Source: Candidatus Saccharimonadota bacterium | GTDB taxonomy: Bacteria; Patescibacteriota; Saccharimonadia; Saccharimonadales; Saccharimonadaceae | DNA: 56,572 bases | Reading direction: 5' to 3' | Assembly (NCBI GenBank): GCA_017479205.1 | Contig: JAFVCN010000017.1 | Location: 1 to 56,572, forward strand | Translations under genes and position numbers: made by a program | Part shown: piece after piece, positions 50,454 to 56,572 of the stretch | How the letters are laid out: every line of letters begins with the position of its first letter | Numbering within the stretch: position 1 is the first letter of the stretch | The notes under the pieces: model-generated | What the model was told of the DNA's origin: nothing | The model's input: the letters and a program-made list of their open reading frames with translations, nothing else | The model's database searches: none

Positions 50454-51071
50454 ATGGTTAGAGGTAAAACTTTTTATTCAAAGCTGCAGAGATGGTTTGA
50501 TGAATTTAAGATGGGGTTTTTGGGCGCAATTCTCGCGACAAGAAAAAAGCGTTTTCTAATCGCCTTCTTTATCGCTTTTATTATCTTCGGAACTCTTTTA
50601 AATCTCCTAGCTGGCGGTTCAGCTGGCTTTTCACTATTCATACATACCAGTTTTATTGGCAAATTAGAGATCATAAGAGATGCTTTTCTAGGCATCTTCG
50701 GAGTTAATCGAACTTTTATTGACTGGCTTTTTATCTTTCTCATGACAATCCTACAATCTACTTTAATTGGTCTTATAGTCTTCGTCTATAAATACCGTAA
50801 AGATAGTGCTAACTTACAAAATGCTGGTATTATTACTGGTCTAATCGTTCTCGGTTCCGGCTGTCCGACTTGCGGAACCAGTATTTTAGCGCCTATTATC
50901 ATCTCTATTGCCGGCTCTAGCGGGATGGCAATCGTCGGGACAATCAGTTGGGTTTTGACTTTACTTTCAATTATTATTGCCCTATTCGCCCTTAAAAAAG
51001 TTGGCTTCGAAACTTATGCAATTTTAATGGAAGAGCGATATAATATTAAAAAGAGAGGAAAACATGAATAA
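50454..51071 (+). CDS. Membrane protein with a CPTC motif, partner of a DsbA-like protein
   Basis: A 205-aa protein with four to five TM helices (about 33-55, 88-112, 122-136, 143-185). At the start of the fourth hydrophobic segment lies GLIVLGSGCPTCGTSILAP, with C137 and C140 in a thioredoxin-like CxxC at the membrane. Not recognised as DsbB, VKOR or DsbD/CcdA. Its stop overlaps the next gene, a DsbA-like oxidoreductase, by 8 bp, so it may be the membrane partner that re-oxidises or reduces it (inference). Leaderless start. Confidence 0.7.
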   Translation: MVRGKTFYSKLQRWFDEFKMGFLGAILATRKKRFLIAFFIAFIIFGTLLNLLAGGSAGFSLFIHTSFIGKLEIIRDAFLGIFGVNRTFIDWLFIFLMTILQSTLIGLIVFVYKYRKDSANLQNAGIITGLIVLGSGCPTCGTSILAPIIISIAGSSGMAIVGTISWVLTLLSIIIALFALKKVGFETYAILMEERYNIKKRGKHE

Positions 51072-51801
51072 TACTGAAATCGAGAAAAAAAGTGGTATCG
51101 GCGCCCTAGTCCGTTTTAGCGTATTAGCTTTAATTTTTATTGCAATTATCGCAGTCATCGTTATAAGCGCACCGAAGAACGAAGACTTATCTGGAATCTG
51201 GGACGAAAGAACTATCCTCGGAAATAAAGATGCTAAAAACCATTACGTCATGACAACCGACATTATGTGTCCATACTGTGATTATTTTTCACGCGCAATC
51301 ATGAGTAATCAAGAAGAATTTGAAAAATATCTCGCCGAACATGACATTGTTTACGAGATGAGAATTACAGATTTTCTCAATGAATATGGCGAAGCAGGAG
51401 TTTATTCAGAGAACGCGGCGGAAGCCACACTCTGCGCAACCGAAGAAAATCGATTCTGGGATTATTATCATACAACTATGACAACTCTTGATAATGATTA
51501 TCACTCTAAAGGTATCGGAAATTCAAAAACCGCGCCACATATTACAGATATTACCGACGAATACTGGTTAAATATTGGTCATTCTATCGGACTAGGCGAA
51601 AGTTTTGATAACTGCTATAAAAACCACGAACAATTAGATAAAGTCCGTGAGAATACCTCTAAAACCGCTAAAATTATGCAAAAATCCGGAACCTCCGGTA
51701 TGCCATATTTCAAATTCAATAAGTTTGAAACTACCGGCTTCGATACTAGTTGGGGCTGGGAATATGTTAAGAAATATCTTGATGCTGGATTAGAAAGCTA
51801 A
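51064..51801 (+). CDS. Membrane-anchored DsbA-like thiol oxidoreductase
   Basis: A 245-aa protein with one N-terminal TM anchor (about 16-36) and an outer thioredoxin fold. The active site is C69-P-Y-C72 in TTDIMCPYCDYFSRAI. The helical insert carries two further cysteines (TLCATEENRFW, FDNCYKNHE). The cis-Pro loop is GTSGMPYFKF (P near 212). CPYC and CPHC centres are typical of disulfide-forming enzymes. It would oxidise exported proteins such as the cysteine-containing anchored protein at 40.8 kb. Second gene of a coupled pair. Confidence 0.88.
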   Translation: MNNTEIEKKSGIGALVRFSVLALIFIAIIAVIVISAPKNEDLSGIWDERTILGNKDAKNHYVMTTDIMCPYCDYFSRAIMSNQEEFEKYLAEHDIVYEMRITDFLNEYGEAGVYSENAAEATLCATEENRFWDYYHTTMTTLDNDYHSKGIGNSKTAPHITDITDEYWLNIGHSIGLGESFDNCYKNHEQLDKVRENTSKTAKIMQKSGTSGMPYFKFNKFETTGFDTSWGWEYVKKYLDAGLES

Positions 51802-52403
51802 TCATCTTGTTTTAGACGGCACTCTAGTAATACCGTGTCCACCGCTGGCGGTGGCGTAAAATCGGCTTTCTTTAGTGGATAGCGAATCTTTATGTTATAA
51901 TATTTTTGCAAAATTTTCCCAAGTTGATTAGTATAGTGTCGTTCCGTCGGAATTAGCTTCAAAGCAAAATTCTTTTGAACGATTAGATAAATCGACTTCG
52001 GAAGATTTTTCGGAACATCTTTTTCAATAATTTCTCCGTTTATATTCTCTAAATTTAAGATTTTATAAAAAATTTCAGAACTAATCCTAAAAGGCGGGTT
52101 TGCAAAAATCTTATATACCTCATCTGGCAATTCAAAAGTTTCAAATTTCTCTCTTTTTAGCTCAACATTATCTAATTGATACTTCTTTAAATTATTTAAT
52201 AGCTTTTCTGCCGTTTCTGAATCCGGCTCCAGAGCGATTACCCTTTTACATCTCTTCGCTAGCCCAAACGTAATTACGCCCGTTCCCGCACCAATCTCTA
52301 AAACCGTATCATTTTTTCGGACATTTGAATGTCCAATCAACATTAGAGCTAGTCGTGGAGATTTCAAAAAATGCTGATCAAGCTCAAACTTACGACTAGA
52401 CAT
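51798..52403 (-). CDS. Erm/KsgA-type rRNA adenine N6-methyltransferase, short
   Basis: A 201-aa SAM-dependent methylase. ELDQHFLKSPRLALMLI is the Erm/KsgA N-terminal segment; VLEIGAGTGVITFGLAKR is the SAM loop; VIALEPD holds the acidic ribose ligand; FANPPFRIS is the catalytic N-P-P-F. Typical KsgA is ~270 aa with NLPY; this one lacks most of the C-terminal helical domain. It could dimethylate 16S A1518/A1519 or act Erm-like on 23S; sequence alone cannot decide. Its stop overlaps the dsbA-like gene by 4 bp, convergently. Confidence 0.82.
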   Translation of the reverse strand: MSSRKFELDQHFLKSPRLALMLIGHSNVRKNDTVLEIGAGTGVITFGLAKRCKRVIALEPDSETAEKLLNNLKKYQLDNVELKREKFETFELPDEVYKIFANPPFRISSEIFYKILNLENINGEIIEKDVPKNLPKSIYLIVQKNFALKLIPTERHYTNQLGKILQKYYNIKIRYPLKKADFTPPPAVDTVLLECRLKQDD

Positions 52404-53475
52404 CTTTTCCTTTTTTTGCTTTTAAAAATGCCACTCCGAGCTTCTTCCATACTTTAATGATAACTTTACGATTCTCTTTTGGCATATTCATATAGGCTTT
52501 CGCTAGAATCGGAGCATATTTTAACCATCTCGCCTTTAAGTCGAGTGGGCCTTTTACATTTGCTTCATCAAAGATTTTAAACATGCCATCAATAAAAATC
52601 TTCTTTTCCTCCATACTTGCCGATTCCAGCCAATTTGTAATTGTCTTATCAACTAGATCAGAAGCTCTTGTCGATTCAGATTTTACTAGTTTAGTTCCTG
52701 AAACCTGCCATGAATAAATATCATGCTGATAAAAACTTTTTGACACACTCTCTACGACCGTAAACCCTTCAGTATGCTCAAATAGCCTTCCAATAATTGA
52801 ATCCTGCGGAATAAAACTGTGAATCTTCTTCAATACTTTTTCAGTTCCAATATCTAGTGCAGCCGTCCCCTTCCTTAATCCTGGTCCATCAAAATTATAA
52901 ATCTTAATCATTTTTCTCTGACAATAGTCAGGAGCCGTCAGGGCAGCATACATCGCGACATTTCCACCTTTAGAATGTCCGCCCATATAAATCTTTTTCC
53001 AAAAATAATGTCTATGCAATTTTTTAAGATATTCTGCGCCTTCTTCTTGAGCAGGAATAACATCCATAATCGCAAGATTAAAATCTTCCTTCCAGCCAGT
53101 TACCGAATCGTCTGTTCCAAAAAAGCTCAAATACATCGTCGAGAAATTCATTTGAATCGTCACAGCAGAAAACTGCCTCTCGGAAGCTCGGCTATTATTC
53201 TTAACATATTTTACAAGTCGCATCCTACAAAAGCGTTCAGAATTAAGTAGATTTTTCGTTAAAATCACGTCATCCGGCCAACGAAAATCTTTCGGCTTCA
53301 ATTTATTTAATTTAAGACAAACCGACTTTATCGTTTCTCTATTTCTTAACACAATCTTATCTAACGGCAAATAAGAAATTCGCGCTAAAACCATTGCGTC
53401 AATATCATTAAAGGGATGTTTCTGATTTATCCGAAAGCTTCCCCGTTCCTCAAGATAAGTATTTAAATTAGACAT
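52396..53475 (-). CDS. DUF2974/Mbeg1-like alpha/beta hydrolase
   Basis: A 359-aa lipase-fold protein. The nucleophile elbow is YMGGHSKGGNVAMYAA (G-x-S-x-G). Upstream FNDIDAMVLARISYLP is the family's opening motif, and VTIQMNFSTMYLSFFGTDDSVTGWKEDFNLA is the oxyanion-side strand. A late FYQHDIYSWQV may carry the catalytic His. No signal peptide. Substrate unknown, possibly host lipids or acyl groups. It overlaps hisS and the methylase gene by 8 bp on either side. Confidence 0.83.
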   Translation of the reverse strand: MSNLNTYLEERGSFRINQKHPFNDIDAMVLARISYLPLDKIVLRNRETIKSVCLKLNKLKPKDFRWPDDVILTKNLLNSERFCRMRLVKYVKNNSRASERQFSAVTIQMNFSTMYLSFFGTDDSVTGWKEDFNLAIMDVIPAQEEGAEYLKKLHRHYFWKKIYMGGHSKGGNVAMYAALTAPDYCQRKMIKIYNFDGPGLRKGTAALDIGTEKVLKKIHSFIPQDSIIGRLFEHTEGFTVVESVSKSFYQHDIYSWQVSGTKLVKSESTRASDLVDKTITNWLESASMEEKKIFIDGMFKIFDEANVKGPLDLKARWLKYAPILAKAYMNMPKENRKVIIKVWKKLGVAFLKAKKGKDV

Positions 53476-54778
53476 TCCTAATATAATCTTCGAGTTTAAT
53501 CTTCTCGCCAGTTTCCAAGTTCTTTATTTCAATATTTCCTGTCTCAACTTCTCTCTCGCCAATTACACTTGCAAATTTCGCAATCTTCCCGCTATAAGCG
53601 AATTTATCGCCTACTTTTTTATCAGTTAGATTTATATCAACTTTCTTTCCGCTTCCGCGCAAATTATCCGCTAATCTAAATGTATACTCATACTCGTTTT
53701 CCGAGAACGGAATTAAAACAATATCAATCGGTTTTTCAGATTCTTCTTCTAATAAGTTATTAGCATTTAAAACGTAGAATAGACGAGTTAGGCCAATTGA
53801 AATCCCCACTCCTGGCAAGCTCTGATCTGTGTAATTTCCGGCCAAGTTCTCATATCTACCGCCCGAACAAATCGAACCAATTTCTCTATATTCCGGCAAG
53901 AATGTTTCAAAAACTGAACCAGTATAATAATCGAGTCCTCTTACAATAAGCATATCTCCGATTGCAATATCTTTCATGCCCTGTTTTTCAAGCAGTCCTA
54001 AAACTTGAACCAGCTCCTCGACGCCAAGTTTGAACGTTTCGTTCTTAATATTAAGTTTATTTAGTTCAGTCTTAACTTTTTCTAAATCTCCATTAATCTC
54101 GCTAAACTGGACTAGCGTTTCAATTTCATTTTTAGATAGGCCAATCTCCTCATAAGCCTCCAGAGTCTTCTCTTTTGGAACCTTTTCAGCATGATCAATA
54201 ATACTAAAGATATCAGCAGATTTTGTCTGAAGACCTAGCTCTTGCAACAAGCCTGTTAAGATTTTACGATTAGAAATTCGGATTTTCATTTCTGGCTTAA
54301 TAAAAGTTTTTAGAGCATCATAAGCCGTCTTCACAACTTCCGCATCGTAAGCTATCCCTAAATTATTTCTACCAATCACATCAACATCAAGCTGATAAAA
54401 TTCGCGAAAACGTCCTTTTTGAGCGCGTTCACCACGAAAATTCCGCCCAATTTGAGTTACCTTAAACGGAAAAGTTAAGTCATTTTCATGTTCAACAACA
54501 TAGCGCGCTAGCGGTACAGTATGATCAAATCTTAAGGCCTGATCTGCATCATCCGCCGTTTCGGCCGTCTTAAAAACCTTATAAATCTGTTTTTCAGTAT
54601 CGCCACCAGCTTTCGCTAAAAGAATCTCAGCCCGCTCAATCGTCGGCGTTTCAATACTAAGAAAACCGTGAGCATGATACACCCGTGCAATTTCATTTTT
54701 AAGTTTATCAAAAAGGGCCTGTTTTTCTGGAAGTAATTCCTGCATGCCCGAAATTGGGGATGTATTTAATTTTTTCAT
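53468..54778 (-). CDS. hisS: Histidyl-tRNA synthetase
   Basis: Class II synthetase, 436 aa. GMQELLPEKQALF opens the protein; motif 2 is FRGERAQKGRFREFYQLDVDVIG; the histidine-specific loops are RGLDYYTGSVFE and GGRYENL; motif 3 is GVGISIGLTRLFYVL; a C-terminal anticodon-binding domain starts near 345 (DIVLIPF). TGG-TATAAT (54788-54793) lies 9 nt before the ATG with no ribosome site. It leads a hisS-hydrolase-methylase unit with overlapping genes. Confidence 0.95.
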   Translation of the reverse strand: MKKLNTSPISGMQELLPEKQALFDKLKNEIARVYHAHGFLSIETPTIERAEILLAKAGGDTEKQIYKVFKTAETADDADQALRFDHTVPLARYVVEHENDLTFPFKVTQIGRNFRGERAQKGRFREFYQLDVDVIGRNNLGIAYDAEVVKTAYDALKTFIKPEMKIRISNRKILTGLLQELGLQTKSADIFSIIDHAEKVPKEKTLEAYEEIGLSKNEIETLVQFSEINGDLEKVKTELNKLNIKNETFKLGVEELVQVLGLLEKQGMKDIAIGDMLIVRGLDYYTGSVFETFLPEYREIGSICSGGRYENLAGNYTDQSLPGVGISIGLTRLFYVLNANNLLEEESEKPIDIVLIPFSENEYEYTFRLADNLRGSGKKVDINLTDKKVGDKFAYSGKIAKFASVIGEREVETGNIEIKNLETGEKIKLEDYIRNV

Positions 54779-54825
54779 AATACTTATATTATACCATAAA
54801 ACAGGCAGCTAAGCTAAAGCCTGAA

Positions 54826-56082
54826 TTATGACGTAGACTTATCTAATACTTTTTTATAGATCTTCAAAAGATTTTTAATCTGAGTAGACTGGAGGACGAT
54901 ATTACGATTCTTGAAACAAGCCTTACTCATTTCCTCTATAATTGCCGGATGTTCAATAATATCCAAAATCAGTTCTGCCATTTTTTCTGGAGTTTCATCT
55001 TCAGCACGCAACCCTCCGTTCTCCAATACGACCTGATCCATATCCTTATCACAATATATTACCGGCAACCCTACCGCCGCTGCCTCTAAAATAGTTAGGC
55101 CTTGTGTATCAAATCCATACGAGTTAATAATCGATAAATGTTGCGTTTCAAGATATTTTAAGACCTCTTCATGCGGAATCGCCCCCTTAAAGTCGCAATT
55201 ATCCTGCATCTTATTATCTTCCGCAAATTTCATTGCAAATCCTAGCTCGTTACCATCCCCCAACGCCGTAAAGAAAAACTTATCCGTCTTTTCTTTTACA
55301 ATCTTTAGCGCTTCGAGAAATTCTAGAATTCGCTTTTCTTTACTTAGTCGGCTAGTCCAAATAATTTTTAACGGCTCATCAGAGTCTTTTGATAATTTTC
55401 GCACTTTCCAATTAGTTTTAGAAACTATTTCATCAGAAACTCCATTAGATACCGCCGTAATCGGTTTTGTCACACCATAATGTCGCAATTTATCCGCAAA
55501 ATGTTCACTCGGAGTAATTACCTCGTCCGCACAGTTCGCTTCTCGAACCATCAGTTCCCACATCTTCGTTTGAGCGATTGTCGGCGCTAGATAATCGTCT
55601 TTTTTAATCTTAACCTCTTCAGTAAAACCGGCTAAATAATGTTTATGAATTTTATTTAGAACAAAGCCAGCTAGCGTCTTAAACGGATGCGGAACATTTA
55701 CCGCAATAGCCATATCTTCGCGTCCATGCATCGTCTGAACTAGTGGCATTTTATACTTCTTTGCCAGCATAATCGCAGCAATACTTGCGCCAGCCTCATA
55801 GTGCACATGAATCAAATCAAAATCAGTTTGAAAATTTGGGAATTTTTCTTCAACATACTTTACGACTATTTTAGGCCAACGCGCAAGCGGCGCACCGTTA
55901 ATCTTCAAAAATTTTGCAGTCGGAAGTAGTATTACATTTTTCTCGCTCGGCATTTTTTTACCAGGACAAAAAACCGTTACCTCGTGGCCTATTTTTTCAA
56001 GTTCTTGTTTTTGCGCCGAAATCGAAGACGGAATTCCGCCTGCAACTTCTAGATATAAATCAGTAAAGATGGCGATGCGCAT
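54826..56082 (-). CDS. GT4-type glycosyltransferase, possible glycolipid synthase
   Basis: A 418-aa GT-B enzyme. Start MRIAIFTDLYLEVAGGIPSSI with the glycine-rich acceptor loop; FDLIHVHYEAGASIAAIMLAKKYKMPLVQTMHG; donor-domain start LKIIWTSRLSKEKRILEFLEAL; E-x7-E type site STQHLSIINSYGFDTQGLTILEAA. The layout resembles 1,2-diacylglycerol glucosyltransferases and related lipid glycosyltransferases, so a membrane glycolipid product is possible. The frame opens 29 codons earlier in the Gly-codon-rich end of the next gene, but the ATG at 56080-56082 overlaps that gene's stop (TAATG) and starts the fold properly. Confidence 0.87.
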   Translation of the reverse strand: MRIAIFTDLYLEVAGGIPSSISAQKQELEKIGHEVTVFCPGKKMPSEKNVILLPTAKFLKINGAPLARWPKIVVKYVEEKFPNFQTDFDLIHVHYEAGASIAAIMLAKKYKMPLVQTMHGREDMAIAVNVPHPFKTLAGFVLNKIHKHYLAGFTEEVKIKKDDYLAPTIAQTKMWELMVREANCADEVITPSEHFADKLRHYGVTKPITAVSNGVSDEIVSKTNWKVRKLSKDSDEPLKIIWTSRLSKEKRILEFLEALKIVKEKTDKFFFTALGDGNELGFAMKFAEDNKMQDNCDFKGAIPHEEVLKYLETQHLSIINSYGFDTQGLTILEAAAVGLPVIYCDKDMDQVVLENGGLRAEDETPEKMAELILDIIEHPAIIEEMSKACFKNRNIVLQSTQIKNLLKIYKKVLDKSTS

Positions 56083-56572
56083 TACCAGCCTCCCCCTCCT
56101 CCGCCGCCGCCACCGCCGCCGGAGAATCCACCTCCCCCTCCACCAGAGGAGCTGGAGCTCGAAGACCAACTACCACCAGATGAACCGCCAGAGCTGCTTG
56201 TATCAATCGGGCGCGAAACCGCGCTACGCATCGCGGAATTAATAATCGAGTAGTTAAATCCAGACGCATACCAGTTTGGAGAAACCTCCTCATGTAGTTC
56301 ATAGCATTTCGAAAGTTCGTTCATCCAGCTTTTTTCAAGACCAAATAAGGCCGCATACGGTAATAATTTCTCATTTAGTTTTACAATTCCAGTTTCAGAA
56401 GTGTCTACTCCCTCAACACTTTGCAGGAACTTCAAACGATCCGCTTCTGCCATTTTGATATAAAGTTTTAAGCCATCCATATAATTACTAATATCTAGCC
56501 CCTTATCAGTATGGATTTTATACTTCGCAAGGTATCCAGAAAGAATCGGTAAAGCCGTAAACACTACTAGTA
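56082..56572 (-). CDS. DUF2207-type membrane protein, C-terminal part (runs off the right edge)
   Basis: The frame is open to the window edge, so the 5' part is missing; the GTG near 56562 is not a real start. Visible: one hydrophobic stretch remnant (FTALPILSGYLA), then ...YMDGLKLYIKMAEADRLKFLQ, LLPYAALFGLEKSWMNELSKCYE, and a Ser-rich then Gly-rich tail. This end is typical of DUF2207 proteins, whose last ~30 residues are commonly poly-Ser/Gly. Function unknown. Confidence 0.78.
   Translation of the reverse strand, partial: LVVFTALPILSGYLAKYKIHTDKGLDISNYMDGLKLYIKMAEADRLKFLQSVEGVDTSETGIVKLNEKLLPYAALFGLEKSWMNELSKCYELHEEVSPNWYASGFNYSIINSAMRSAVSRPIDTSSSGGSSGGSWSSSSSSSGGGGGGFSGGGGGGGGGGGW

Noticed and set aside
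56082-56302. Arg-rich or Ala-rich frames antisense or frame-shifted to the Gly-rich tail of the DUF2207 gene
   Set aside because: They are shadows of a repetitive GGN-codon stretch; the proper frame gives the expected Ser/Gly tail.

Overview
The window looks like chromosome of a host-associated Patescibacteria/CPR bacterium, most likely Saccharibacteria (TM7). I infer this from the low G+C, compact co-directional layout, core genes in unusual contexts, cysteine-stripped DNA-repair enzymes, and a 23S rRNA gene with no 16S gene upstream. Reading frames fit the standard bacterial code; TGA is not read as glycine, which argues against Gracilibacteria/Absconditabacteria. No phage, insertion sequence or CRISPR array is visible.

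Layout. 1-530: 5' end of a 23S rRNA gene (minus) with its own promoter. 0.6-7.5 kb: M1 aminopeptidase, RSH alarmone enzyme, recR-ybaB, an ATP-grasp protein, tRNA-Lys and a DUF362 protein. 7.5-15.2 kb: surface-glycan locus (two DUF2142 proteins, three glycosyltransferases, DUF2304, flippase), with a G9 tract inside one glycosyltransferase. 15.2-15.6 kb: isolated ~400-nt structured RNA carrying a 50-codon ORF. 15.6-20.5 kb: MMPL exporter plus DUF308 protein, divergent from a TetR regulator across a palindromic operator. 20.5-27.3 kb: HNH nuclease, uppS, ndk, a sugar operon (gap-rpiB-rpe-pfkB type), rplA, gtrA and tRNA-Pro; two copies of an 85-bp palindrome close the ndk and rplA units. 27.5-33.9 kb: tuf (in-frame TAA) and fusA among orphan genes, then a cation exporter.

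33.9-37.1 kb is the most unusual block. Two paralogous secreted beta-rich, pilin-like genes share identical 80-bp and 56-bp direct repeats. One has a consensus promoter; the other has lost promoter and start frame but keeps an open reading frame. Between them lie tRNA-Leu, a small RNA, a stand-alone CdiA-CT-like nuclease and a DUF3892 gene. 37-48 kb: solute-binding protein, secG, uvrC, an anchored protein, eno, ligA, htpX and lemA. 48-50 kb: tRNA-Gly with an altered tertiary pair, a GT39-like enzyme, tRNA-Leu and tRNA-Cys. 50-56.5 kb: a two-gene thiol-redox operon, an Erm/KsgA-type methylase, a DUF2974 hydrolase, hisS, a glycosyltransferase and the end of a DUF2207 protein.

Two themes recur. 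Many first genes look leaderless: an extended -10 (TGnTATAAT) sits 6-9 nt before the ATG. Two tRNA genes (Lys, Gly) are preceded by leaders that begin with a copy of their own 5' end followed by sequence able to pair with it.
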